A stretch of 64,000 nucleotides of DNA from Zhihengliuella sp. ISTPL4. GTDB lineage: Bacteria; Actinomycetota; Actinomycetes; Actinomycetales; Microbacteriaceae. The stretch lies in the NCBI RefSeq assembly GCF_002848265.1, contig NZ_CP025422.1:186001-250000 (forward strand), in the 5' to 3' direction. The position numbers were made by a program, and so were the translations under genes. This document shows positions 1 to 7,812 of the stretch, piece after piece. The notes below the pieces were generated by a model that saw only the letters and a program-made list of their open reading frames with translations, did no database searches and was not told the origin of the DNA. Each line of letters starts with the position of its first letter. Within the stretch, counting starts at the first letter, position 1.

Positions 1-485
1 CGGACGACCTCGTGGCTATCCTCGTTGAGCGTGAGATCGGCGACCCGGAGGATCGACTGCCCGTCGTCGGCGCTGGCGTGTCCGGTGCGCCGGATGATCG
101 CTCGGAGTCGGGCGATCACCTCTTCGAGGCTGAACGGCTTGGTCACGTAGTCGTCGCCCCCGGCGGTGAGCCCGGCCACGCGGTCGCCCACGGCGTCCTT
201 CGCCGTGAGGAAGAGGACGGGGACGAGGTTGCCGGCTTCGCGGAGACGCTTGAGCACGGCCATCCCGTCGAGATCGGGCATCATGATGTCGAGCACGAGG
301 GCGTCGGGCTCGAACTCCTTCGCGACCTGGATCGCCTCGAGGCCGGAGGACGCGGTGCGCACCTCCCACCCCTCCATGCGCAGGGCCATGGCGAGCAGAT
401 CGGTGAGCATCTGCTCGTCGTCCACGGCGAGGATGCGCAGAGGGGAGCCGTCGGGGCGGCGCAGTTCGGGCAGGTCGCTGGTCAT
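1..485 (-). CDS. OmpR/PhoB-family response regulator (3' end outside window)
   Basis: Read leftward from ATG at 485, about 161 codons are visible and the frame is still open at the window edge. The receiver domain is clear: acidic cluster VDDE (residues 21-24), phospho-acceptor D66 in VLDIMMPDLDG, T94 in FLTAKD and K116 in YVTKPF. After about residue 135 a winged-helix effector domain begins (SILRVADLTLNEDSHEVV). Such proteins take phosphate from a membrane histidine kinase, which probably lies outside the window beyond this gene's 3' end. It diverges from the ABC exporter at 650, and direct repeats between them suggest that it controls both itself and the exporter (inference). The start lies 6 nt behind a CAAAAT box (492-497), so it may be leaderless. 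Confidence 0.93.
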   Translation of the reverse strand, partial: MTSDLPELRRPDGSPLRILAVDDEQMLTDLLAMALRMEGWEVRTASSGLEAIQVAKEFEPDALVLDIMMPDLDGMAVLKRLREAGNLVPVLFLTAKDAVGDRVAGLTAGGDDYVTKPFSLEEVIARLRAIIRRTGHASADDGQSILRVADLTLNEDSHEVV

Positions 486-506
486 GCCTCTATTTTGCGG
501 AACTTC

Positions 507-569
507 CTATGTGATTTCTATGGAGCGGGCTATGGGTTCTCTGAGAGATGTCCGCCTCATAGAACCCTC
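507..569. promoter_or_regulatory. Candidate response-regulator operator, CTATG direct repeats
   Basis: Three CTATG pentamers start at 507, 518 and 530, spaced 11 and 12 bp, about one helical turn. An inverted copy (CATAG, 558-562) follows, and a perfect 7-bp inverted repeat GGGTTCT (534-540) / AGAACCC (561-567) overlaps the last two. OmpR-family dimers typically bind direct repeats with about 10-11 bp spacing. The array sits just upstream of the regulator start and upstream of a TAGCGT box (606-611) in front of the exporter. Confidence 0.45.
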
Positions 570-649
570 ATCATCCATCCCTCGAATCCGCATAACGGTC
601 GTCCCTAGCGTCGGTTCCGCGCCGCGATCGTCGCGGCGGGAGGAGAGAT

Positions 650-2113
650 ATGTACGGACGATATCTGCGGCGCGAACTCGCGGGCCGCAAGAAGCAGACG
701 GCGATCGTGGCCATCGGGCTCGCGATCGCGATCGGACTGGTGATCGTGGTGAACGCCCTGACGGCCGGTGTGCGCGACGCCCAGGCGCAGTCGCTCGCGG
801 CGGTGTACGGAGTCGGGACGGATCTCACCGTCACGGGTGCCGCCGCGGAACCGGGCGAGGGGACGGGGCCGCGGTTCGAGTTCGACGAGGACGCGGGGGA
901 GAGCGACGGTGAGACCACGACCCTGGAGCAGTCGGCCCTGCGGACGGACTTCGGCCGGGCGACGCTCGAGGCCTCGGTGCTGGACACGGTGGCCGGCACT
1001 GACGGCGTCGCGGCCGCGACCGGTGCGCTGAGCCTGACGAACTCGACCTTCTCCGGTGAGCTGCCGAGCGGTGGCTTCGGCGGGCAGGACGGCGCGGAGA
1101 ACGGGGAGGCGCCCGCGGTGGGTCAGGCTCCTCCGCAGGGTGGCGGAGGCGGCGGAGGCGGTGCGTTCGGCATCGACTCGTTCACCGTCCTGGGCATCGA
1201 CCCGTCCGCGTCGGAGGTCGGCCCGCTGGCCTCCGCCGAGATCGGGGAGGGGCGCGGGCTGGACGCCGACGACAGCGGAGAGCTTGTCGCGCTGGTGGAC
1301 AGCACGTACGCCGCGACCGAGGACATCGCCGTCGGCGACACCCTGGACGTCGCGGGCTCCGACGTCGAGGTCGTCGGCCTCCTCACCTCGGCCTCGGATG
1401 CCGCAGACACCGCGGCGGACGTCTATCTCCCACTCGACACCGCGCAGGAGCTGGCCGGGGTGGAGGACGTGATCTCCACCGTGTACGTGCAGGCGGATTC
1501 GGCGTCGTCCATCGACGAGGTGCAGACGGCCCTGGCGGAGGAGCTTCCCGACGCCACCGTCTCCTCGCAGTCCGAGCTCGCGGCGACCGTGTCCGGCTCG
1601 CTCTCGAACGCGACAGCGCTCGTCACGAACCTCGGCACCTGGCTGTCGATCATCGTCCTCGCCGTCGCCGTGCTGCTCTCGGTGCTCCTCACCCTCTCCG
1701 GCGTCGGCCGCCGCACCCGCGAGTTCGGCACGCTCAAGGCGATGGGGTGGTCGAACGGTCGCGTCGTGCGCCAGGTCGCCGGGGAGTCGATGGTGCAGGG
1801 CCTCCTCGGAGGAGCGGCAGGTCTCGTGCTCGGCCTCGCCGGGATCCTGATCATCACCGTCGTGCAGCCGACCGTGGCTGCCGGTTCCACGGCCGTCGGC
1901 GGAGGCCCGGAGGGAGGAGGCGGCTTCGGCGGCCCCGGCGGCATGGCCCCGGGCGCGGAGACCGCCGACATCGTGCTGCAGGCACCGCTGACCCCCTGGG
2001 TGCTCGTCGCCGCCGTGGGCCTCGCGGTGCTGGGCGGGCTCGTCGCCGGCGCCTTCGGAGGTTGGCGGGCCGCGCGGCTGAGCCCCGCCGAGGCCCTGCG
2101 GTCCGTCGCATGA
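650..2113 (+). CDS. MacB/FtsX-like ABC transporter permease
   Basis: 487 residues with the MacB layout: one membrane helix near the N-terminus (about 21-42), a large extracytoplasmic domain, then three helices (about 330-352, 383-407 and 447-470). The conserved FtsX stretch RTREFGTLKAMGWS follows helix 2. It should form the membrane channel of a type VII (MacB-type) exporter with the ATPase encoded at 2152. Unusual features are an eight-glycine run in the extracytoplasmic domain (about residues 164-171) and a second Gly/Pro-rich loop between helices 3 and 4. The ATG at 650 has a good ribosome site (GGGAGGAGA). The substrate is unknown; with an adjacent response regulator, antimicrobial or cell-envelope stress export is plausible but only inferred. 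Confidence 0.9.
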   Translation: MYGRYLRRELAGRKKQTAIVAIGLAIAIGLVIVVNALTAGVRDAQAQSLAAVYGVGTDLTVTGAAAEPGEGTGPRFEFDEDAGESDGETTTLEQSALRTDFGRATLEASVLDTVAGTDGVAAATGALSLTNSTFSGELPSGGFGGQDGAENGEAPAVGQAPPQGGGGGGGGAFGIDSFTVLGIDPSASEVGPLASAEIGEGRGLDADDSGELVALVDSTYAATEDIAVGDTLDVAGSDVEVVGLLTSASDAADTAADVYLPLDTAQELAGVEDVISTVYVQADSASSIDEVQTALAEELPDATVSSQSELAATVSGSLSNATALVTNLGTWLSIIVLAVAVLLSVLLTLSGVGRRTREFGTLKAMGWSNGRVVRQVAGESMVQGLLGGAAGLVLGLAGILIITVVQPTVAAGSTAVGGGPEGGGGFGGPGGMAPGAETADIVLQAPLTPWVLVAAVGLAVLGGLVAGAFGGWRAARLSPAEALRSVA

Positions 2114-2151
2114 GCGACGTCGCGAACCACACAGGAGAGAAGGAGACCGAG

Positions 2152-2880
2152 ATGACCACGATGACGGATTCCGAGGCCCGTGTTCCGGCCCCGTCGGCGG
2201 CGCCCCCGCTGTACCGGGCGACGGGCGTCACCCGCACCTATACGCGGAGGGGACGGACGGTGACGGCGCTCACCGGCGTCGACCTGGAGATCATGCCCGG
2301 CGCCTTCGTCACGATCCAGGGGCCGACCGGAGGGGGCAAGTCGACGCTGCTGCAGCTGCTGGGGGCGCTCGACACCCCGACCTCCGGGACGCTGCAGCTG
2401 GACGGCCGTGAACTGTCGTCGGCGTCGCCGTCGGAGCTGGGGCGGATCCGCGCGCAGGAGATCGGCTTCGTCTTCCAGGGGTTCAACCTGATCCCGACGC
2501 TGACGGCGGCGGAGAACGTCGACATGGCCCTGGAGCCGCTCGGCATCGACCGGGCGGAACGACGGACCCGCGTCGCCGCCGCTCTCGCGCACGTCGGCCT
2601 GGAGGACCGCGGAGACCATCGCCCCGCGGAGTTGTCCGGCGGACAGCAGCAGCGTGTCGCGATCGCGCGGGCGATCGTCAAGCGCCCCCGGGTGCTGCTC
2701 GCGGACGAGCCGACGGGCAACCTCGACGAGAGGATGCGCGACGAGATCCTCGACCTCCTCGAGCGGCTGTGCGCGGAGGGCATCACGATGGTCGTCGTCA
2801 CGCACGACTCCGCGGTGGCGCGACGCGCGACGAAGCGGCTGCGTCTGACGCAGGGGACGGTGAGGGACATCACCCGATAG
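2152..2880 (+). CDS. ABC transporter ATP-binding protein (MacB/LolD-like exporter)
   Basis: 242 residues with every ABC ATPase element: Walker A GPTGGGKST, Q-loop FVFQGFNLIP, signature LSGGQQQRVAIARA, Walker B LLADEPTGNLDE and H-loop VTHDS. The sequence between Q-loop and signature resembles the LolD/MacB subfamily, matching the permease just upstream. I chose ATG 2152, which has AGGAG at proper distance. An in-frame ATG at 2110 overlaps the permease stop (ATGA) and would add 14 residues, but it lacks a visible ribosome site. The two genes are probably co-transcribed and translationally coupled. Confidence 0.95.
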   Translation: MTTMTDSEARVPAPSAAPPLYRATGVTRTYTRRGRTVTALTGVDLEIMPGAFVTIQGPTGGGKSTLLQLLGALDTPTSGTLQLDGRELSSASPSELGRIRAQEIGFVFQGFNLIPTLTAAENVDMALEPLGIDRAERRTRVAAALAHVGLEDRGDHRPAELSGGQQQRVAIARAIVKRPRVLLADEPTGNLDERMRDEILDLLERLCAEGITMVVVTHDSAVARRATKRLRLTQGTVRDITR

Positions 2881-2955
2881 CCGGCGGCGCGGGGGAGGGG
2901 CGGACGGCGAGCGCCCCTCTTCCGCGATGTCCGACCCCGGGTCTACCGTGTGCTC

Positions 2956-4206
2956 ATGGTCGACCACGTCGAATCCGCACAGCCCGCCGTCCACCGTCCC
3001 TCCACCGTCTCCGAGGTCGCCGCGCTCGTCCGCGCCGCCGGTCAGGAGGCAGTCCCCCTGACCGTCGTCTCCGGCGGCCACGGGCCCTGGTCCCACGCCC
3101 CCGCTCCCGGTCTGCGTCTCGAACTCGGGGAGCTCTCCTCGATCGAGGTCGACGGCACGGCCGTGCGCATCGGCGGCGGTGCCGTCTGGGGCGATGTCGC
3201 GAAGGCCCTCGCCGCCCACGGCCTCGCCCTGAGCTCCGGTGACACGGCCGGCGTCGGCGTCGGCGGCCTCACGCTCGGCGGCGGCATCGGCTGGATGGTC
3301 CGCGCCTGGGGCCTCGCCGTCGATCAGCTCGTCGGGGCCCAGGTGGTCACCGCGACAGGGGACGTGGTGGAGGCGTCCGCCACGGAGCATCCCGATCTCT
3401 TCTGGGCGCTGCGCGGCGGTGGAGGAAACTTCGGCATCGTCACCCGCTTCGACTTCGAGGCGCATCGCCTCCCGGGGATCGCGCTGGCCGAGTCCGTCGT
3501 CGAAGGCGACGCAACGGCCGTGCTCCGGGCTGCGCGCGAACTGCTCCGCGATGCCCCGCGCGAACTCACCGTCACGTACATGGACGTGCCGCCGATGGAT
3601 CCGAGCGCTCCGGCGGGTGCCCGGCTGACCGCCGTGTGGGCGGGACCCGACCCGGAAGCGCTCCGCGTGGAGCTCGCGCCGATCACCGCGCTCGACGGTG
3701 TCACCACAGAGATCACCGAGCCCGCCTATCGCGACATCCTGATGGAGATGCCGCAGCCGGAGGGCGGCGAGGCCCCTGCTCCTCCCGGTTTCCTCGGCGG
3801 GAACGGTCTCGTCGCCGACCTCGACGACGAGCTCATCGATCGGCTGGTGGCCTATCGGCGGGAGTTCCCCGCCTCGGTCGTCTTCCTCCGGTCGCTCGGT
3901 GGGGCGTTCGGCGACGTTCCACAGGAGGAGACGGCCTTTCCCGCGCGCACCGCGACGTGGTTCGTCATGGCCGGCGCCTTCGACGTCCCCGGGCTGCTCG
4001 ACGAGCAGGGGCGTGAGAAGGCCGCCGCCGATGCGCAGCGGATCGTCACCGGCCGCCTCGCCGAGTACAGCAACTTCGTCGACGCCGAGCGGCCGGAAAC
4101 CGTCTCCGGCATGTACGACAGCGACGGCTACGAGCGCTTGCGGGCGGTGAAGGCGCAGTGGGATCCGCAGAACGTGTTCCGCCGCAACCACAACATCCTC
4201 GTCTGA
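2956..4206 (+). CDS. FAD-binding oxidoreductase, berberine-bridge/GlcD type
   Basis: 416 residues. The N-terminal half is a PCMH FAD-binding domain: VSGGHGPWSH with a candidate flavin-linking His42, then LTLGGGIGWM and RGGGGNFGIVTRF. The C-terminus ends in a BBE segment (NFVDAERPE...WDPQNVFRRNHN). The cysteine used for a second flavin bond in bicovalent members is absent (the segment reads GDTAGVGVGG), so flavin attachment would be through His only. These enzymes oxidise sugars or other alcohols, and the substrate cannot be read from sequence. Start: TACCGT (2944-2949) lies exactly 6 nt before the ATG, indicating a leaderless transcript; a GTG two codons earlier is the alternative. Confidence 0.88.
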   Translation: MVDHVESAQPAVHRPSTVSEVAALVRAAGQEAVPLTVVSGGHGPWSHAPAPGLRLELGELSSIEVDGTAVRIGGGAVWGDVAKALAAHGLALSSGDTAGVGVGGLTLGGGIGWMVRAWGLAVDQLVGAQVVTATGDVVEASATEHPDLFWALRGGGGNFGIVTRFDFEAHRLPGIALAESVVEGDATAVLRAARELLRDAPRELTVTYMDVPPMDPSAPAGARLTAVWAGPDPEALRVELAPITALDGVTTEITEPAYRDILMEMPQPEGGEAPAPPGFLGGNGLVADLDDELIDRLVAYRREFPASVVFLRSLGGAFGDVPQEETAFPARTATWFVMAGAFDVPGLLDEQGREKAAADAQRIVTGRLAEYSNFVDAERPETVSGMYDSDGYERLRAVKAQWDPQNVFRRNHNILV

Positions 4207-4210
4207 CGCG

Positions 4211-4247
4211 CGAAGGGCCGGGCACCCTGCGGGTGCCCGGCCCTTCG
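4211..4247. terminator. Bidirectional terminator hairpin
   Basis: A perfect 17-bp stem (4211-4227 / 4231-4247) with a 3-nt loop lies between two convergent genes, the oxidoreductase and gnd. There is no strong T-run on either side. Confidence 0.8.
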
Positions 4248-4257
4248 CGGCGTGAGG

Positions 4258-5712
4258 TCAGTGCGTGTCTTCGGCCTCGATCTCGGAGCGGTCGCCCGAC
4301 CACAGCGTGTGGAAGGTGCCCTCCTTGTCGATGCGCTTGTAGGTGTGCGCGCCGAAGAAGTCCCGCTGACCCTGTACCAGAGCCGCAGGCAGGCGGTCAG
4401 CGCGGATGCCGTCGTAGTACGACAGCGACGACGAGAACGCCGGCGCCGGAATGCCGGACTGTGCGGCGGTCACGACCACGCGGCGCCAGGCCGCCTGGCC
4501 GCGCGTGAGGGCCTCGGCGAAGTACGGCGCGGTCATCAGCACGGGAAGGTCGGGGGTCTCGGCGTAGGCGTCGGCGATCCGGTTCAGGAACTGCGCACGG
4601 ATGATGCAGCCGCCGCGCCAGATCTTCGAGATCGCGCCGAGGTCGATGTTCCAGCCGTACTCGGCGGCGCCGGCGCGGATCTCGTCGAAGCCCTGCGAGT
4701 AGGCGACGATCTTGGAGGCGTAGAGCGCCAGACGGACGTCCTCGACGAAAGCCTCGACCTCGTCGGCGGGAACCGTGAACTCCTCGTCCGGACCGGGAAG
4801 CGTCGCGGCGACCGCACGCTGCTCGGGGTGTGAGGAGAGGGAGCGGGCGAAGGTCGCCTCGGCGATGCCCGAGACCGGGACGCCGAGCGAGAGAGCGGTC
4901 TGCACGGTCCAGGCGCCGGTACCCTTGGCGCCGGCCTGGTCGAGGATGACATCGACCAGCGGCTTGCCGGTAGACGCATCGACCTGCCGCAGCACCTCGG
5001 CGGTGATCTCGATGAGGTACGACTCGAGCTCGCCGCGGTTCCACTCCGCGAAGATCTCGGCGATCTCCGCGGGCGTCTTGCCGGTCCCGCGGCGGATGAG
5101 GTCGTAGGCCTCGGCGATGAGCTGCATGTCGGCGTACTCGATGCCGTTGTGCACCATCTTGACGAAGTGGCCGGCGCCGTCGTGGCCGACGTGCGTCACG
5201 CAGGGCTCGCCCTCGGCGACCGCCGCGATGGACTTCAGGATGGGCCCGAGCGTGACCCAGGACTCGTCCGAGCCGCCCGGCATGATCGACGGTCCGGTGA
5301 GAGCGCCCTCTTCGCCGCCGGAGATGCCGGCGCCGACGAAGTTGATACCGGTCTCGCGGACCGCCTTCTCGCGACGGATGGTGTCGGGGAAGTACGCGTT
5401 GCCGCCGTCGACGATGATGTCGCCCGGCTCGAAGACCTCGACGAGGGAGTCGATCACGGCGTCGGTGGGAGCGCCGGCCTTGACCATGATGATCGCGGTG
5501 CGCGGCTTCTGCAGCGAGTCGGCGAACTCCTGGTACGTCTTCGCCGGGATGAAACCCGCCTCGGGATGCTCGTCGAGGAGGGTCTGCGTCTTCTCGTAGC
5601 TGCGGTTGAAGATCGCCACGGTATTGCCCTCGCGGCTCGCGAGGTTACGGGCGAGGTTCGACCCCATGACGGCGAGTCCGACGACTCCGATGTTCGCTGA
5701 TGCTTCGGGCAC
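4258..5712 (-). CDS. gnd: 6-phosphogluconate dehydrogenase, decarboxylating
   Basis: 484 residues, the usual length of the long-chain enzyme. It converts 6-phosphogluconate to ribulose 5-phosphate plus CO2 with NAD(P)H formation in the oxidative pentose phosphate pathway. The nucleotide fold starts with IGVVGLAVMGSNLARN; the substrate signature GAGISGGEEGA and the helix HNGIEYADMQLIAE are present, as is the C-terminal SYYDGIRADRLPAAL. The start is GTG at 5712 with GAGGAG upstream. A divergent dehydrogenase and gluconokinase lie 163 bp away, so this locus could handle gluconate through 6-phosphogluconate. Confidence 0.97.
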   Translation of the reverse strand: MPEASANIGVVGLAVMGSNLARNLASREGNTVAIFNRSYEKTQTLLDEHPEAGFIPAKTYQEFADSLQKPRTAIIMVKAGAPTDAVIDSLVEVFEPGDIIVDGGNAYFPDTIRREKAVRETGINFVGAGISGGEEGALTGPSIMPGGSDESWVTLGPILKSIAAVAEGEPCVTHVGHDGAGHFVKMVHNGIEYADMQLIAEAYDLIRRGTGKTPAEIAEIFAEWNRGELESYLIEITAEVLRQVDASTGKPLVDVILDQAGAKGTGAWTVQTALSLGVPVSGIAEATFARSLSSHPEQRAVAATLPGPDEEFTVPADEVEAFVEDVRLALYASKIVAYSQGFDEIRAGAAEYGWNIDLGAISKIWRGGCIIRAQFLNRIADAYAETPDLPVLMTAPYFAEALTRGQAAWRRVVVTAAQSGIPAPAFSSSLSYYDGIRADRLPAALVQGQRDFFGAHTYKRIDKEGTFHTLWSGDRSEIEAEDTH

Positions 5713-5875
5713 GGAAGGCTCCTCGATCGTGAAGAAGGGTTGTCTTCAGCGTATCGCTGACCGGTGGATCGAGGCGCACCCGTGACGCATCGCCGTCAAG
5801 GACCGCCGCGCCGGGCGGCGGGGATGCTCCGGCCCTCTACGCTGAGGGGAGCAGAGGAGCTGGAGGGAGTCGGTC

Positions 5876-6934
5876 GTGACGGAGTCCGAGAAGAAGGTCC
5901 GCGCCGTCGTCGCGGTGCCGTTGGCGGAGGAGTTGTGCGGTCTCATCGAGGAGCTCGAGCCGCGCCTCGAAGTCATCCGGGATGCGGCACTCGTCCCGCC
6001 GATGCGCGGCCCTGCCGACTGGTCGGGGGATCCGGACTTCCGTCGGACCCCGGAGCAGCAGCGGGCGTTCGATGACCTCGTCGATTCCGCCGACGTCCTC
6101 TTCGGCATCCCCGACGTCGACCCCGAAGCCCTGTCGCGGACGGTGGCCGCCAACCCGCGGCTGCGGTGGGTCATGACCACGGCGGCGGGCGGGGGCAGCA
6201 CCGTCAAGGCCGCGGGACTCGACCGCGCCGACCTCGACCGCATCGTCTTCACCACCAGCGCGGGTGTCCACGGCGGCACCCTCGCCGAGTTCGCCCTCTT
6301 CGCGGTGCTCGCCGGTGCGAAGGACCTCCCGCGCCTGCGTGCGGATCAGGATCAGCGCGTGTGGCCCGAGCGGTGGGAGATGCGCCAGGTCGACGAGATG
6401 ACGGTGCTGGTGGTGGGACTCGGCGGCATCGGGGCGGAGTGTGCCCGTCGTTTCCACGCTCTCGGCGCTCGGGTGTGGGGGACCAGCCGCTCCGGGCGCC
6501 CGGTCGAGGGCGTCGACCGCCTCATCGCGCTGGATGAGCTCGTGGACGCGGTGGGGGAGGTCGACGCGATCGTCGTCACGCTGCCCGGCACGGAGCAGAC
6601 CAGACACCTCATCGGAGAGGACGTCCTGCGGGCGGTGAAGCCCGGCGCCATCCTCACCAACGTCGGGCGCGGCAGTGTAGTCGACGAGGCGGCGCTGCTC
6701 GGTGCGCTCGACGACGGCAGGGTCGGCTTCGCCGGGCTGGACGTCTTCGAGGAGGAGCCCCTGCCTGCCGACTCCCCGCTGTGGGCGCACCCGCGCGTCC
6801 TCGTCAGCCCGCACACGGCGGCGCTCAGCTCGAAGGAGGAAGAGCGCATCGCGCGGCGGTTCGCCGAGAACGCCACCCGGTTGCTCGACGGCCGGGAGCT
6901 GCGTGCGGTGGTCGACACGGTCGAGTTCTACTGA
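5876..6934 (+). CDS. D-isomer-specific 2-hydroxyacid dehydrogenase
   Basis: 352 residues. The NAD(P) Rossmann motif is VVGLGGIGAECARRF near residue 180, and the catalytic set is an Arg in NVGRGSVVDE (near 263), a Glu about 30 residues later (VFEEEPLP) and a His in SPHTAALS (near 312). It should interconvert a 2-keto acid and a D-2-hydroxy acid. The start is GTG at 5876 behind TGGAGGGAG. The gluconokinase gene starts 19 bp after its stop, so a role in 2-ketogluconate, glyoxylate or related sugar-acid reduction is plausible but not provable here. Confidence 0.9.
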   Translation: MTESEKKVRAVVAVPLAEELCGLIEELEPRLEVIRDAALVPPMRGPADWSGDPDFRRTPEQQRAFDDLVDSADVLFGIPDVDPEALSRTVAANPRLRWVMTTAAGGGSTVKAAGLDRADLDRIVFTTSAGVHGGTLAEFALFAVLAGAKDLPRLRADQDQRVWPERWEMRQVDEMTVLVVGLGGIGAECARRFHALGARVWGTSRSGRPVEGVDRLIALDELVDAVGEVDAIVVTLPGTEQTRHLIGEDVLRAVKPGAILTNVGRGSVVDEAALLGALDDGRVGFAGLDVFEEEPLPADSPLWAHPRVLVSPHTAALSSKEEERIARRFAENATRLLDGRELRAVVDTVEFY

Positions 6935-6953
6935 GGATCGGCGGCAGGGGAGC

Positions 6954-7478
6954 ATGAGCGTGCGCATCGTCGTGATGGGGCCGAGCGGCTCCGGGAAGTC
7001 GACGGTGGGCGCGGCGCTGGCGGAGCGTCTCGGAGCGCGTTTCGTGGACGGTGACGATCTGCATCCGCTGACCAATGTGGACAAGATGGCGGCGGGCATC
7101 CCTCTCGACGACGAGGATCGGATGCCGTGGCTCGGTGTGGTCGGGCGGACGCTCGCCGCCGAGACCCGCATCGTCGTCGCCTGCTCCGCGCTGCGACGGC
7201 GGTACCGCGAGGCGATCCGTGCGGAGGCGCCGGACGCGTTCTTCGCGGAGCTCTGCGTCGAAAGGGAGACGCTCGCGGAGCGGCTGGGCGGGCGGCCCGA
7301 TCACTTCATGCCGGCTTCGCTCCTGGATTCCCAGCTCGATGCGCTGGAACCGCTGGCGGACGACGAGTCCGGGGTCCGGGTCGACGCCGATCTTCCACTG
7401 GCGCAGGAGCTGGCGACGATCCGTGAGGCGCTCGCCGCCGTGACGGGAACGCCGGGAGAGGCTCAGTCCTTGCGGTAG
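6954..7478 (+). CDS. gntK: Gluconokinase
   Basis: 174 residues, typical of the small P-loop gluconokinases that phosphorylate gluconate to 6-phosphogluconate. The P-loop is GPSGSGKST (9-17), followed by the family signature FVDGDDLHP and the stretch NVDKMAAGIPLDDEDRMPWL. CSALRRRYRE and GRPDHFMP are also typical. ATG 6954 is preceded by AGGGGAG. It is probably co-transcribed with the dehydrogenase, and its product feeds Gnd (4258-5712). Its last 16 bases overlap the convergent small membrane protein gene. Confidence 0.95.
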   Translation: MSVRIVVMGPSGSGKSTVGAALAERLGARFVDGDDLHPLTNVDKMAAGIPLDDEDRMPWLGVVGRTLAAETRIVVACSALRRRYREAIRAEAPDAFFAELCVERETLAERLGGRPDHFMPASLLDSQLDALEPLADDESGVRVDADLPLAQELATIREALAAVTGTPGEAQSLR

Positions 7479-7588
7479 CTCGAACGGCCGAGGGAGAACA
7501 GGGCCGCACCCGTGGCGACGGCCGCGCACACCGACATGGCGCCGATCAGCCAGAGGAGGACGTGAGAGAGGAAGGCGCCGTCGAGCAT
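7463..7588 (-). CDS. Small single-pass membrane protein (41 aa), function unknown
   Basis: The ATG at 7588 has GGAG 9 nt upstream, and the frame runs 41 codons to TGA (7465-7463). The peptide has a charged-poor N-terminus, one strong membrane helix (about residues 8-31, HVLLWLIGAMSVCAAVATGA) and a positive C-terminal tail ending SSYRKD, suggesting the tail faces the cytoplasm. It overlaps the gntK 3' end on the other strand. I do not recognise it. It could be a real small protein or a chance reading frame in GC-rich DNA; the ribosome site and textbook topology favour real. Confidence 0.5.
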   Translation of the reverse strand: MLDGAFLSHVLLWLIGAMSVCAAVATGAALFSLGRSSYRKD

Positions 7589-7647
7589 GGGGGTACTCCG
7601 AATTTCTGCAGTGGGGACCGGTGTCCTCAGCCTATCGGGTCATCCGG

Positions 7648-7812
7648 TACCATGGAGGCGTACCTCGGCGAGGGACGCTTCTGCGCGTGCGCGGACGTCC
7701 GTGATCGACGCGGCGAAGCAAGCCCGGTGGCTTTCCTCACGCGTCCGCGTTCGAGTCCACAATTCCAAGACCACCGCGCGGCGCCTTCGCTGCGTGCCCG
7801 AAGGAGAACCTC
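7648..7812 (+). promoter_or_regulatory. rplY promoter and ~150-nt leader with SD-masking hairpin
   Basis: A TACCAT -10 box at 7648-7653 would give a leader of about 150 nt, long for this compact genome. Just before the gene, CCTTCG (7784-7789) can pair with CGAAGG (7799-7804) across a 9-nt loop. The right arm contains part of the Shine-Dalgarno AAGGAG, so folding would hide it. Autogenous translational control of rplY is known in gamma-proteobacteria; here it is inference. Confidence 0.4.

Noticed and set aside
2110..2151. Earlier ATG overlapping the permease stop as start of the ABC ATPase
   Set aside because: No visible ribosome site, and the added 14 residues do not look like part of the domain; ATG 2152 has AGGAG. 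Not fully excluded.
1423..4191. Long open frame on the minus strand opposite the ABC exporter and FAD oxidoreductase
   Set aside because: Its product is His/Arg/Gly-rich antisense text with no family signature, and it runs across three well-supported genes and their starts and stops. It is typical GC-rich shadow reading.
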